A stretch of DNA of 64,000 bases from Candidatus Saganbacteria bacterium (GTDB taxonomy: Bacteria; Margulisbacteria; WOR-1; XYC2-FULL-46-14; XYC2-FULL-37-10), in the NCBI GenBank assembly GCA_016223245.1, contig JACRPL010000021.1, positions 122,770 through 186,769 on the forward strand. The letters are read 5' to 3'. The position numbers and the translations under genes are program-made. The notes below the pieces were generated by a model. The model worked only from the letters and a program-made list of their open reading frames with translations, did no database searches and was not told where the DNA came from. Positions 8,713 to 17,875 of the stretch are shown here, one piece after another. The first letter of the stretch is position 1, and each line of letters begins with the position of its first letter.

Positions 8713-10026
8713 ATGCCGCACGATATCAGCAGAAAAATAGCGAAAAAGCAAGCGGTTGTTTCCATTATCGGATTGGGTTATGTGGGCCTACCTCTGGCAG
8801 TAGCTTTCGCGGATGCCGGTTTTAAGGTGATAGGATTAGACTTAAATGGTGAGAGGGTTGATGAAGTTAACAAGGGGAAGAGCTACATAATAGATGTTTC
8901 TGATGATAACATAAAAAAACATATTTCAGGGAAAAACAGACGTTTGCTCGCCTCAAAAGACTTCTCGCTACTCAGCCAGGCCGATGTTCTCTGCATTTGC
9001 GTACCAACACCCCTGGATATAAATAAAAAGCCCGATATGTCCTGTGTTGTTTCTGCCACACGGCAGATAGCGCAATATCTTAAGGAGGGGCAATTGGTTG
9101 TCCTGGAAAGCACCACCTACCCGGGGACAACGGAAGGGCTGGTGCTGCCCTGCCTGCAGAGCGGTAAAATGCGGGCGGGCAGGGATTTTTACCTGGCCTT
9201 TTCCCCCGAAAGGATAGATCCCGGCAATAACAAATTCAATTTTAACAATGTGCCAAAAATTGTCGGCGGCATCACGAAAAATTGCACGCGGCTGGCGTGT
9301 GCGTTTTATTCCATGGTCTATTCGAAGGTTTTACCGGTTTCCTCTCCCCAAGTGGCGGAAATGGAAAAATTACTGGAAAATATTTTCCGCAACGTGAATA
9401 TCGCGTTGGTCAATGAGATGGCGCTTCTTTGCCGAAAAATGGGCATCAATATCTGGGAAGTTATTGAAGCGGCTAACAGCAAACCCTACGGGTTTATGCC
9501 TTTTTATCCTGGCCCAGGCGTTGGCGGGCATTGTATTCCGGTTGACCCTTTCTATCTTTCCTGGAAAGCAAAAGAATATGATACCTACACACGCTTTATA
9601 GAACTGGCTGGGGAAATTAATGATGAAATGCCAAAACAAGTGGTAAATATCACTCAGGAAAGCATGAATATTGAGGGGAAGTGCATTAATGGTTCAAAGT
9701 TTTTGGTTTTAGGGGTGGCATATAAAAAAGATATCAATGATGTAAGAGAATCACCCGCGCTCAAAATAATAAATTTACTTAAAGAACAGGGCGGGGTCGT
9801 CTTTTATCATGACCCTTGTGTTCCGTTTGTCAATTTAAATGGCGACACGCTGAAGAGTTGCAAATTATCGGATGGATTTCTGACGAAGATTGATTGCGCA
9901 CTTTTGTTAACGGATCATTCGAGATTTGATTACGATTCCCTTTGTCGAAATTTAAGTCTTGTAATTGATACAAGAAATGCAATCAAAAAGCAGACAAATA
10001 GCAAATGTAAGATAATTAAATTATGA
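8713..10026 (+). CDS. UDP-sugar 6-dehydrogenase (UDP-GlcNAc/ManNAc dehydrogenase type)
   Basis: Oxidises C6 of a UDP-(acetamido)hexose to the carboxylate in two NAD-dependent steps. Seen: NAD-binding IGLGYVGLPLAVAFADAGF, VPTPLDINKKPDMS, LESTTYPGTTEGLV, FSPERIDPGN, the catalytic cysteine at residue 274 in GVGGHCIPVDPFYLSW, and the C-terminal domain LGVAYKKDINDVRESPAL. Length 437 aa fits the WbpA/WecC/TviB group rather than UDP-glucose dehydrogenase. It suggests the polymer also contains an amino-uronic acid, with the aminotransferase and acyltransferase upstream as possible WbpE/WbpD partners. Acceptor specificity (GlcNAc or ManNAc) is not readable by eye. Confidence 0.92.
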   Translation: MPHDISRKIAKKQAVVSIIGLGYVGLPLAVAFADAGFKVIGLDLNGERVDEVNKGKSYIIDVSDDNIKKHISGKNRRLLASKDFSLLSQADVLCICVPTPLDINKKPDMSCVVSATRQIAQYLKEGQLVVLESTTYPGTTEGLVLPCLQSGKMRAGRDFYLAFSPERIDPGNNKFNFNNVPKIVGGITKNCTRLACAFYSMVYSKVLPVSSPQVAEMEKLLENIFRNVNIALVNEMALLCRKMGINIWEVIEAANSKPYGFMPFYPGPGVGGHCIPVDPFYLSWKAKEYDTYTRFIELAGEINDEMPKQVVNITQESMNIEGKCINGSKFLVLGVAYKKDINDVRESPALKIINLLKEQGGVVFYHDPCVPFVNLNGDTLKSCKLSDGFLTKIDCALLLTDHSRFDYDSLCRNLSLVIDTRNAIKKQTNSKCKIIKL

Positions 10027-10724
10027 CGAAGTATAAACATAATAAAAAAGTAATCGGTATCATCCCCGCCCGCGGTGGTTCCAAGGGCGTGCGTCGGAAA
10101 AACCTCAAAATGGTCGCCGGCCGGCCGCTCCTTGCCTGGACGATAGAGCAGGCCAAAGCGGCAAAATACTTTGACCGGTTTATTCTCTCTTCGGAAGACG
10201 CGGAGATCATTGCCGCTGCCAGAAAACTTGGTTGCGAGGCACCCTTTGTCCGACCCCGAAAACTGGCCGGCGACGGGACGCATACAATAGATGTTGTGCT
10301 TCACGCGCTAAGGAAACTGTCCGAAAAATATGATTATGTCGTCTTATTGCAGCCTACCTCTCCTTTGCGCCAGGCAGAAGATATTGATGGTTGTATTGAG
10401 CTGTGTATGAGGAAAAACGCTGATTCCTGTGTGTCTGTGGTTGAAGCAGGGAAAAGCCTTTATTGGTCTTTTTCCCTTGACCAGAAAAATCGTTTAAAAC
10501 CGGTACTGAATACCGGAAAGCTGATCCCCCGCCGCCAAGAATTGCCTAAAGCTTATACGCTCAATGGCGCCGTTTATTGCGCTCGGGTTGACTGGTTGTT
10601 TAAGAAAAAGATGTTTATAACTGACGAAACTATAGCTTTTGTTATGCCACCCGAGAGATCTTTGGATATTGATTCCGAATTGGATCTAAAAATTGTGGAT
10701 TGTTTGCTGGGCGGGAAGAAATGA
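10023..10724 (+). CDS. neuA: Acylneuraminate cytidylyltransferase NeuA/LegF-like
   Basis: Activates a nonulosonic acid as CMP-sugar using CTP. Seen: the nucleotide-binding signature IIPARGGSKGVRRKNLK at the N-terminus, LLAWTIEQA, VVLLQPTSPLRQAEDI, and the C-terminal LDIDSELDL that carries the metal-binding aspartates. Length 233 aa is standard. It overlaps the preceding dehydrogenase by ATGA at 10023-10026. With neuB and neuC it completes the synthase, hydrolase/epimerase and activator set needed to make a CMP-nonulosonic acid, and it closes the cassette that contains the E1/E2-like genes. Confidence 0.94.
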   Translation: MTKYKHNKKVIGIIPARGGSKGVRRKNLKMVAGRPLLAWTIEQAKAAKYFDRFILSSEDAEIIAAARKLGCEAPFVRPRKLAGDGTHTIDVVLHALRKLSEKYDYVVLLQPTSPLRQAEDIDGCIELCMRKNADSCVSVVEAGKSLYWSFSLDQKNRLKPVLNTGKLIPRRQELPKAYTLNGAVYCARVDWLFKKKMFITDETIAFVMPPERSLDIDSELDLKIVDCLLGGKK

Positions 10725-12559
10725 CTTTACCTTATAATCTCGGTGAAATGAAAAGCAAAGGGGGAGCGGCTTTAAGATACGAAGTCGAAGAAACGGCTTC
10801 GGAGCTGGCGATAAAGCTTTATCAAATCGTTAAAACTTATCCGGTTTATAAAAGTATCGCGGATCGGCTTCAAAGCTCTAAGACCGAATTGTATTTCCAG
10901 AAAAGGATTAAAATGGAAATTTATCCGGTGGCGCGTGATCTTTGCGTGCTTCGTTGGTATAAGCGAAATAATAGACAAATTGATATCAAAGATAAGTTTA
11001 TCCTTATCCCGAAACACGAAATATATTTATTATTATCTCAAGTTTGGATCGATAGTGAGTTTCCAGTTCAATTTTCAAGATATATAACCAATAACAATAA
11101 TTTATTCATTCCCTCTTTGTTGCAATCTTTCCGTAGCCGCGGCAAGGGCGTATTAAATGTCTGGAACAAGTGGAAATATGCCGGACATTTTCGCGGCGCG
11201 CGATCAAAGAAGCCGGTCATAGCGCTTGAATACACGGAAAAACTGGACCTTTGTCGCAGGTCTGATTTAGTATGGTTCCCGGAAAGCGGCATTGATCCAA
11301 AACAAGTATTGATCTATTTTAATGGACCAGACGCCTTTACCGGCAAACCGATCGCTGATGATGACCTGCGGGGCATTGAAGCATTAGGGATGAACTGGGT
11401 GTGTTTAAAGCCTGGTTCCCTTGCCAGAAAAAATATCCCTATCTGGCGGCCTGCTATGAGAAGCAAACAAAAGATAGCTCGACCTATTAATGACGTCGGG
11501 AAGTGGATTTATAAAACCGGAAAAGAGCTTCTTGAAAAAGTAGGCTATTGGGCTTCTTTTTATGAAGAATTTAACATTAAAATTCATTTTATCAATGGAG
11601 AAGGGGATCTTAAATATATTGCGCAAAGCATTGCTTTTGACATGAACGGCCAGGATAGCGGTTTTCTGGCCGGGAAACAACGTTCCGAATTGTATTTATC
11701 ATCGCGGGCTTTGCTCGGGCACTATCCGAGGGACGTTTTTTTTACCTGGAGCGCGCGCTCCAGGGATTATTTGCTTCCCAATCTTAACAGGATTAAGGCT
11801 AATGTTACAGTTGGTTATCCGAATGATTCAGTTTTTCTTAATAAACAAAAAATAGATGAAGCCAAAAAATTAAATGATGAAATTAGAGCGCAAGGCGCCG
11901 ATTTTATTGTAGCCTTGTTTGATAATATTCATAATTCCAGCCTGCACATTTCTACGGAAATGATGGAAAAATTCTATCTGGCATTTTTTGGCTGGGTTCT
12001 TGAGGACAAGTCTGTAGGGCTCGTAATAAAAACCAAAAAACCACTGGTTTTAGAAACTCTTCCTAAAGTCCTTCCATTGTTGGAAAAAGCGTTGGCGACA
12101 GGCAGATGCGTTATGCTTGAAAATGCTTTTGGGCGTTTACCTGTTGATGCCGCACTTGCAGGCGATATGTCGGTGGGTATAGGAATATCCTCTGCTGTAA
12201 TTGAACCTGTGATCGCAGGAGGGAAAGGAATTCACTGTGATTTGACATGCCTGTTTTCTCATGAATTTTACAAGTGGGGTAATAAAAGGATTATTTTTGA
12301 TGATACAATAGGAATCATTAATGCTCTCAAGCAATATAAAACTGATAAATCCTCAAATCCTTTATTAGGAGATTGGGCTCCTTTTCTGGACAAATTAGAT
12401 CCTTTCAGGGATGGCCGTGCGGGAGAAAGAATGGGAGTTTATTTGCGCTGGCTGCTTGAAGGTTTTGACGAGGGGTTAGGGCGTGAGTCTGTTTTGAGGC
12501 GAGCAAGTACAAAATACGCTGAAAAATGGGGAGGTGAAAACATTTTGGAATTAATATGA
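10721..12559 (+). CDS. Unrecognised large cytoplasmic protein of polysaccharide cluster, possible GT-B-like transferase
   Basis: I do not recognise a named family. The 612-aa protein has no signal peptide or clear membrane helix. The C-terminal half alternates strands and helices in a way that resembles GT-B capsule transferases, with a glycine-rich stretch (GIGISSAVIEPVIAGGKG, about residues 485-500) like a nucleotide-sugar pocket. ATG 10721 is preferred over the in-frame TTG 10700 because it overlaps the neuA stop (ATGA) and has GGGAAG upstream. Being directly after neuA, it could use the CMP-nonulosonic acid as donor. This is inference from position only. A second long orphan at 20654-22648 has a similar overall layout. 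Confidence 0.6.
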   Translation: MTLPYNLGEMKSKGGAALRYEVEETASELAIKLYQIVKTYPVYKSIADRLQSSKTELYFQKRIKMEIYPVARDLCVLRWYKRNNRQIDIKDKFILIPKHEIYLLLSQVWIDSEFPVQFSRYITNNNNLFIPSLLQSFRSRGKGVLNVWNKWKYAGHFRGARSKKPVIALEYTEKLDLCRRSDLVWFPESGIDPKQVLIYFNGPDAFTGKPIADDDLRGIEALGMNWVCLKPGSLARKNIPIWRPAMRSKQKIARPINDVGKWIYKTGKELLEKVGYWASFYEEFNIKIHFINGEGDLKYIAQSIAFDMNGQDSGFLAGKQRSELYLSSRALLGHYPRDVFFTWSARSRDYLLPNLNRIKANVTVGYPNDSVFLNKQKIDEAKKLNDEIRAQGADFIVALFDNIHNSSLHISTEMMEKFYLAFFGWVLEDKSVGLVIKTKKPLVLETLPKVLPLLEKALATGRCVMLENAFGRLPVDAALAGDMSVGIGISSAVIEPVIAGGKGIHCDLTCLFSHEFYKWGNKRIIFDDTIGIINALKQYKTDKSSNPLLGDWAPFLDKLDPFRDGRAGERMGVYLRWLLEGFDEGLGRESVLRRASTKYAEKWGGENILELI

Positions 12560-14004
12560 GTACTTTAAATAACAAGACAGCGCAGAAAGTTAAAGAATTT
12601 TATAATGAAAACTGCAAAAGAGTGAATGCCGGTAAAGCCAGGAATGCCGCTTATTACGATGGTCTGAAAAAGTTTTTGCGTTCAGTCGTTCTTCCGGGAC
12701 AGAAAGTGCTGGATCTGGGCTGCGGGAACGGCGATCTTCTAGCGTCCCTCACAGTTTTGGAGGGAGTGGGCATTGATCTGTCGGAGAAAATGATTGAAAC
12801 AGCCCAAAACCGCCATTCTTCTTCGGCTCTTCGTTTTATGGCGGGCAACGCGCAGGACACTGCTCTTTTGCGGTCTCTCAAAACCAGGTTTGATGTGGTT
12901 ATCTTATGCAACAGTATCACGGAAATGCACGATGTTCAGGCAGTTTTTGAGGCTTTGCATGTTGTATGCCATGCTAAAACGAGAATAATCGTTCTAAGCT
13001 ACAGCCGGATCTGGCAGATGCCGCTGCGATTGGCTGAAAAATTCGGGCTAAAAACTAAAAATCCTGTCAACAACTGGTTGAGTTCGGATATCGTGCGGGA
13101 AATGATTTCCATGTCTGATTTTGAGGTGGTTCGGAGTCTGAATTTTCAAATAATGCCATTTAATCTGGGCCCGATCTCTCGGTTTGTAAATAGATATATT
13201 GGGAATCTCCCGATAATTAATGAATTGACTTTAATGTTTGGAATAATTGCCCGTCCAACAAAATCCGAATATGTGTCGGAATCAATCCCTTCCTGTTCAA
13301 TTGTTATCCCTTGTAGGAACGAAGCAGGGCATATTGAAAAACTGGCAAATCGATTGCCGGATTTGGGGGCGGCTTCCGAAGTTCTATGGGTTGAGGGCAA
13401 CTCCACCGATAATACTGCCGAGAAAATAAAGGAAATCATTTCTGTCAACCCGGAGAAAAACTGGAAGTTTTTAAAGCAGCCCGGAAAAGGAAAGGGGGAT
13501 GCGGTGCGTTGCGCTTTTGCGCAAGCTCGAGGAGATATTCTGATCATTCTGGATGCAGATGTAACAGTTAATCCCGAGGACATCCCCAAATTTATTGATC
13601 TAATGGCGCGCAATAAGGCTGAGTTTATTAACGGATGCCGACTAATCTATCCCATGGATGAAAAAGCCATGCGTTTTCTTAATCTTTTGGGTAATCGGTT
13701 CTTTGCCAAATTGTTTACTTATTTGCTTGGACAAAAGATCAGGGACACCCTTTGCGGCACCAAGGCGCTTTGGAGAAATGATTATGAGAAAATCGCCTCA
13801 AATCGAAATTATTTTGGGGATTTTGATCCTTTTGGGGATTTCGACTTGCTTTTTGGCGCGGCGAGACTTAATTTGAAGATCGCGGATCTACCTATTCGCT
13901 ATGGAGAAAGAACTTATGGCACGACGAATATTTCTCGTTTTCGAGACGGTTTGCTTCTTTTAAAAATGAGCGCCTATGCGGCGAAAAAATTGAGGTTTAT
14001 TTGA
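12556..14004 (+). CDS. Fusion: class I SAM methyltransferase (N) + family 2 glycosyltransferase (C)
   Basis: A two-domain 482-aa protein. Seen: residues 1 to about 200 form a SAM methyltransferase with motif I VLDLGCGNGDLLASL; from about 245 a GT2 domain begins (SIVIPCRNEAGHIEKL), with WVEGNSTDNTAEK, PGKGKGDAVRCAFAQARGD and LDADVTVNPEDI (the DxD region). The GT2 part resembles polyprenyl-phosphate mannose/glucose synthases but has no C-terminal membrane segment. It overlaps the preceding gene by ATGA. The reverse domain order (GT2 then methyltransferase) occurs at 39233-40672. It probably methylates and transfers a sugar in the same glycan; the substrates are unknown. Confidence 0.9.
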   Translation: MSTLNNKTAQKVKEFYNENCKRVNAGKARNAAYYDGLKKFLRSVVLPGQKVLDLGCGNGDLLASLTVLEGVGIDLSEKMIETAQNRHSSSALRFMAGNAQDTALLRSLKTRFDVVILCNSITEMHDVQAVFEALHVVCHAKTRIIVLSYSRIWQMPLRLAEKFGLKTKNPVNNWLSSDIVREMISMSDFEVVRSLNFQIMPFNLGPISRFVNRYIGNLPIINELTLMFGIIARPTKSEYVSESIPSCSIVIPCRNEAGHIEKLANRLPDLGAASEVLWVEGNSTDNTAEKIKEIISVNPEKNWKFLKQPGKGKGDAVRCAFAQARGDILIILDADVTVNPEDIPKFIDLMARNKAEFINGCRLIYPMDEKAMRFLNLLGNRFFAKLFTYLLGQKIRDTLCGTKALWRNDYEKIASNRNYFGDFDPFGDFDLLFGAARLNLKIADLPIRYGERTYGTTNISRFRDGLLLLKMSAYAAKKLRFI

Positions 14005-14007
14005 ATT

Positions 14008-14754
14008 ATGGATGAGAAAATAGTTATGCCCGATTGGATCAAGGAACATCGGGAACGTTTTGCCGCAAAAACTTCTCTGCGGTATTATTATGAAGAGGTC
14101 TTTGTTCCCCTTCTGCGGAATGAATTGTTGCCAGGACCTACGCTGGAATTGGGCAGTGGGCCAGGATTCCTCTCCCATATTGTAGAAGATATCACCACTT
14201 CAGATCTTAATTTATACCCTGGGATAAAAGTGGCATGTGATGCTCATAAGCTCCCTTTTGATGATGCAAGTTTTTCCTCTGTTTTCTTTGTTGATGTATT
14301 GCATCATCTAAGGGCGCCTTTGGTTTGCTTCCGTGAAATTTCAAGAGTTCTTCGTCCGGGTGGGCGCCTGGTCATGATAGAGCCCTTTACTTCACCCCTG
14401 GCCAGGATATTTTATAGATATTTCCATCATGAGAACTGTTTAGGAATAAAAGATTCCTGGAACAACGCTTTTCCGGAAGGAAAAGAGCCGATGAACGGCA
14501 ATGCGGAAATTCCTTGGCTTTGCTTGGTCAAGAACAATGCTCCGATCAAAGGAAGGTTCCCGTCCAGCGGGTTGCGGTTGCGCAAAATAAGTCCGTTTGC
14601 CGGTCTTAGTTACTTATTGACCGGAGGTTTTCAGCGCTGGCAGTTTCCAGTTTCCTTTGTTCGCGGGTTGTACCGGGTTGAAGAAAAAATACGGCCAATA
14701 TGGGCGAATATGGCGGCAACACGCTGCTTGGCTGTGCTGGAAAAGGAGAGCTAA
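14008..14754 (+). CDS. SAM-dependent methyltransferase (type 11)
   Basis: A 248-aa class I methyltransferase. Seen: motif I LELGSGPGFLSHIV around residue 48, the acidic post-I strand TSDLNLYPG, then HKLPFDDASFSSVFFVDVLHHL and the LRPGGRLVMIEP strand. There is no membrane segment. Three bases separate it from the preceding fusion gene, and a second methyltransferase follows directly, so the cluster makes a heavily methylated glycan or lipid-linked sugar. The acceptor cannot be named. A sugar O-methyltransferase is the likely role from context; a lipid methyltransferase is the alternative. Confidence 0.88.
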   Translation: MDEKIVMPDWIKEHRERFAAKTSLRYYYEEVFVPLLRNELLPGPTLELGSGPGFLSHIVEDITTSDLNLYPGIKVACDAHKLPFDDASFSSVFFVDVLHHLRAPLVCFREISRVLRPGGRLVMIEPFTSPLARIFYRYFHHENCLGIKDSWNNAFPEGKEPMNGNAEIPWLCLVKNNAPIKGRFPSSGLRLRKISPFAGLSYLLTGGFQRWQFPVSFVRGLYRVEEKIRPIWANMAATRCLAVLEKES

Positions 14755-14755
14755 A

Positions 14756-15442
14756 ATGTTTGTTATTATTGAAAAATTAATGCGCCGATACAATAAATAT
14801 CTTCCCTGGCAGATAAAATATCTTTTGGGCAAAGCAAGCATCGGAGGATTGGATATTACAATTGACCGCCATTTTGAATATGCTTTTGTTGTGAATCGTC
14901 TCAAAGACAAGACTGGAGGTATATTGGTAGATGTTGGCGGGGCTGGATCTGTTCTTTCTCCTATTATGGCGGCGCTGGGTTATAAAGTCATTGGTTACGA
15001 TCTCCACTCATGGGATCTGCAATACCCTGGCTATGAACACCGAATCGGTAATGCTTGTAAAATGGATTTACCGGATGGCTCGGTTAGCGTTTGTGTTTCC
15101 GTTAGTTGCATAGAGCATATGAATACCGATCGTTATACTTCTTCAGACCAGGGAGTGGATAAATTGTTTCTTAAGGAAGTCTTAAGAGTGCTGAAACCAG
15201 GGGGCAGGCTTATCATTACTGTCCCGTTCGGGCTCACCCGGATTACCCCCCTCCATCGTGTCTACGACGATGGGGCAATCAAGAAGTTGACTGCAAGTTT
15301 TAAGGAGATATCCCGTGAATATTATGTGCCGAGAGAGCGTGAAGGTTTGTACCATTATCGTATTGGCACGATCGAAGAAGCAATGCTTCCGCGATCTATT
15401 TCGCAATATTCGGTAGTTGCGCTCGAATTGGAAAAGTATTAG
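14756..15442 (+). CDS. SAM-dependent methyltransferase
   Basis: Class I methyltransferase of 228 aa. Seen: a degenerate motif I LVDVGGAGSVLSPIMAALGY, then GYDLHSWD, NACKMDLPDGSVSVCVSVSCIEH and the LRVLKPGGRLIITVPFG strand. ATG 14756 is chosen because AAGGAGAG lies at 14743-14750; the frame stays open upstream to an in-frame codon at 14657, but that segment overlaps the previous gene and does not read as methyltransferase. It is the second of two adjacent methyltransferases, probably acting on the same glycan. The substrate is unknown. Confidence 0.87.
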   Translation: MFVIIEKLMRRYNKYLPWQIKYLLGKASIGGLDITIDRHFEYAFVVNRLKDKTGGILVDVGGAGSVLSPIMAALGYKVIGYDLHSWDLQYPGYEHRIGNACKMDLPDGSVSVCVSVSCIEHMNTDRYTSSDQGVDKLFLKEVLRVLKPGGRLIITVPFGLTRITPLHRVYDDGAIKKLTASFKEISREYYVPREREGLYHYRIGTIEEAMLPRSISQYSVVALELEKY

Positions 15443-15453
15443 GAGGGAATGAA

Positions 15454-17829
15454 ATGGCAAGGGTAAGGAAAATAGCTGAATATTTGTGGCATACTGTGAA
15501 TTTTAGGAGATTTATTTTTTTTGTTGTTGCTTCATTTATAGCACATCTTGATAAGTTTCTTCTCGGATCCTACGCGCTTTATAAAACGCACGATCAATTT
15601 GATTCCTTTTGGCCTTATCAGGTTGCGCTCGCAAAACGAATTTTGTCTTTCCAAATGCCTGGTTGGTTCCCAGATTATGTCGGAGGGCTGCCATTTTTTT
15701 ATATGGATATTAACTGGCTTTTCTTCCCCATGCTTATTGGAGGTTTGTTTCGCGATCCATGGGCTACGGTTGTCATTACAATGATGCAGTTTGTATTAGC
15801 CGGGTTTGGAGCGTATCTATTTTTGAAGCATTTTCTGGACTTAGACGACACCGCCGGTATTTTAGGCGGTTTGCTTTGGGCGCTAGGAACATTTAATCTG
15901 ACTTATTGGAGAATATTCGATTTGGCCGTGATCCCAATGTTATTTTATTGTACGGATAAGATCGTTTCGGCGCCTGAAAGAAAAACAAAATTATTATTGT
16001 TGGTCGGATTGCTTATATCTACTCTGAATATCCAGTTTGCCAGAGGGGCATTGTTCCTTGCCTTTTTCCAATTGTTTTTTATCTTTTTCTCCAACCGGGA
16101 ATGGCGAAAAACGAAAAAAACGTTGCTATTCTTTGCTTTGGTTTGGTTATTTGTAACGATCATTAATTTACCGGTTATTATCTCTCTTCTTACTAGCGCG
16201 GCGATAGGCAGTCGGAGTTTGGTCAAATGGGTTCCGGAAAGCACGCCGTCCCTTGCTTTTTACTGGCGGAATCTGGTTAATTTTATAATCGGTACGCCGT
16301 CCATGAATTTTGGTTTTATCGGTTCACTGATCTTTTTTTTCAGTTTGACACGCTTAAAGCAATGGGCCCCGCTGGTAAAAAAGTTGCTTATCTTTTATCT
16401 TGTAATCCTATTTTTTGTGTTATTTGTTGATCAGGCAGTCTGGTTCCAGACCGTCCGGCAGCATCTTCCTTTAAGGGATTTCAGGCTTTCCCGGTTTATT
16501 TTGCCTGGACCCTTCATCTTTCTTATTTTATTGATTGCAGGGTTCAAGGATTTTCTGGTTTTTGTCGCAAAAGATTTTAAGAAGGTGTTTCTTTTTGTAT
16601 TAATGGTTCTATTCGCCTTGGTCTTATATCATTTCACAAAACATCCCTTCCCATCAAATTATATTGAGGTTTTTTCTTGCTTGTTGTTTTCGTTTATCTT
16701 CTTGGCAGGGGTTTTGGCGCTCAGTAAGAACAAAACAAAGCCATTGTGGCTGGCCTATTTCATTATAGGATTGATCCTTTTGGAAAGATTAACAACATTT
16801 AATTTGATTAGGGTGGCCGATGTTCATCCCCCATCTTTTGTGCATATTTTTAAATCCGAACTTTTCGATAAGTTTAGGCCAGCCCATAAATATGATTATC
16901 GCATTGCATTTATCAACTGGCATCCTACCGTCGGAATTTATAATGGCTATCAGGTTGCTGGTGGTTATGCATCGCAATATATGAGAAGTTATGCTATCTT
17001 TTGGGCGTCGATTTTACAGGATGAAAAAGATGAATTTTTATCATATGTTTATAAAGCTTATTTGATCGACAAAAATGTCGAGAATGAAGATGTCCCTCCC
17101 AAAATAATAGAAAAACCGACTTTCAAAACAGATTTGCTGGCATTAAATAATGTTCGCTATATTTTTTCCTTCAACGATATTGAACGTCCCGAAAAGTGGG
17201 GCTTGTCCATTGTTAATCGAGGCACACAATATCATTCCGATCCTTCCCTAGCCGGCTTAGCGCGAAAAAAACAGACTGTCAAGCGCCTTGTATCCAAAAT
17301 CTTTACTACAATTCCTTATTATGTTTTTGAGGTTAAAAACTACCAGCCTCGAGTTTATTTGGCGGGGGGCTATAGATTGGTCAACGGCGAAATTGGGCTT
17401 AAAGATTATCTAAAAGCGGTGCCGATAGGTCGTTTAAGAAAAGAAGTCGTCTATGACAGGCACGATTTGTCTCTTGCGGAACTTAAAGCGTTAAAAACAA
17501 AATATGGTTTTATCTCTAAAACTCTGCCGCGGATCACTAAATATTCTGATAATAGGATCGAAATTGAAGCCGTTTCCGACCGATCCTGTCAGCTTGTTCT
17601 GGTTGAAAATTATTCTCAAGATTGGACAGCCTCTGTTAACGGTCAGCCGGTTGAGATCATGCCTGCATATGGAGTTTTTCGATCGGTATTGATCAATAAA
17701 GGATCCAATAAAATAATCTTTGAATATCGGCCGAGTTATCTTTTGTTTTCTCTTTGGTTTTCAGCAATTGGAGGCGCGTTTATGCTTTTTATTGGACTAT
17801 TTTGGGCGTTAAAAAAGGAAAAATATTAG
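15454..17829 (+). CDS. YfhO-like multi-spanning membrane protein
   Basis: A 791-aa inner-membrane protein with roughly a dozen hydrophobic helices in the first 460 residues and a soluble C-terminal part with one or two final helices. The early loop (THDQFDSFWPYQ...PGWFPDYVGGLPFF) and the C-terminal beta segment (VENYSQDWTASVNGQPVEI...FEYRPSY) match what I know of YfhO/GT-C-like proteins, which take part in modifying cell-surface polymers with lipid-linked sugars. Ribosome binding site AGGAGGG is just upstream. In this operon it likely adds a sugar decoration on the periplasmic side; donor and acceptor are unknown. Confidence 0.8.
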   Translation: MARVRKIAEYLWHTVNFRRFIFFVVASFIAHLDKFLLGSYALYKTHDQFDSFWPYQVALAKRILSFQMPGWFPDYVGGLPFFYMDINWLFFPMLIGGLFRDPWATVVITMMQFVLAGFGAYLFLKHFLDLDDTAGILGGLLWALGTFNLTYWRIFDLAVIPMLFYCTDKIVSAPERKTKLLLLVGLLISTLNIQFARGALFLAFFQLFFIFFSNREWRKTKKTLLFFALVWLFVTIINLPVIISLLTSAAIGSRSLVKWVPESTPSLAFYWRNLVNFIIGTPSMNFGFIGSLIFFFSLTRLKQWAPLVKKLLIFYLVILFFVLFVDQAVWFQTVRQHLPLRDFRLSRFILPGPFIFLILLIAGFKDFLVFVAKDFKKVFLFVLMVLFALVLYHFTKHPFPSNYIEVFSCLLFSFIFLAGVLALSKNKTKPLWLAYFIIGLILLERLTTFNLIRVADVHPPSFVHIFKSELFDKFRPAHKYDYRIAFINWHPTVGIYNGYQVAGGYASQYMRSYAIFWASILQDEKDEFLSYVYKAYLIDKNVENEDVPPKIIEKPTFKTDLLALNNVRYIFSFNDIERPEKWGLSIVNRGTQYHSDPSLAGLARKKQTVKRLVSKIFTTIPYYVFEVKNYQPRVYLAGGYRLVNGEIGLKDYLKAVPIGRLRKEVVYDRHDLSLAELKALKTKYGFISKTLPRITKYSDNRIEIEAVSDRSCQLVLVENYSQDWTASVNGQPVEIMPAYGVFRSVLINKGSNKIIFEYRPSYLLFSLWFSAIGGAFMLFIGLFWALKKEKY

Positions 17830-17839
17830 GGAGCGTTAA

Positions 17840-17875
17840 ATGATCATCATTAATATATTGGAGGAAGAAGGATGA
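17840..17875 (+). other. 11-codon reading frame ending in the gmd start (ATGA)
   Basis: A short frame ([11 protein letters not shown]) begins after the stop of the YfhO-like gene and ends in TGA that overlaps the gmd ATG. Its last codons include GGAGGAAGAAGG, the gmd ribosome binding site. It repeats the pattern seen at 37673, 42554 and 45226. Peptide production is unproven. Confidence 0.25.

Noticed and set aside
8256..8765. 169-codon reading frame on the - strand
   Set aside because: It covers the acyltransferase gene in the opposite strand and has no recognisable motif.
13146..13613. 155-codon reading frame on the - strand
   Set aside because: Antisense to the glycosyltransferase half of the 12556-14004 fusion; no motif.
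15454..17829. Wzx flippase call for the large membrane protein
   Set aside because: The long soluble C-terminal part with a YfhO-like beta segment does not fit a flippase.
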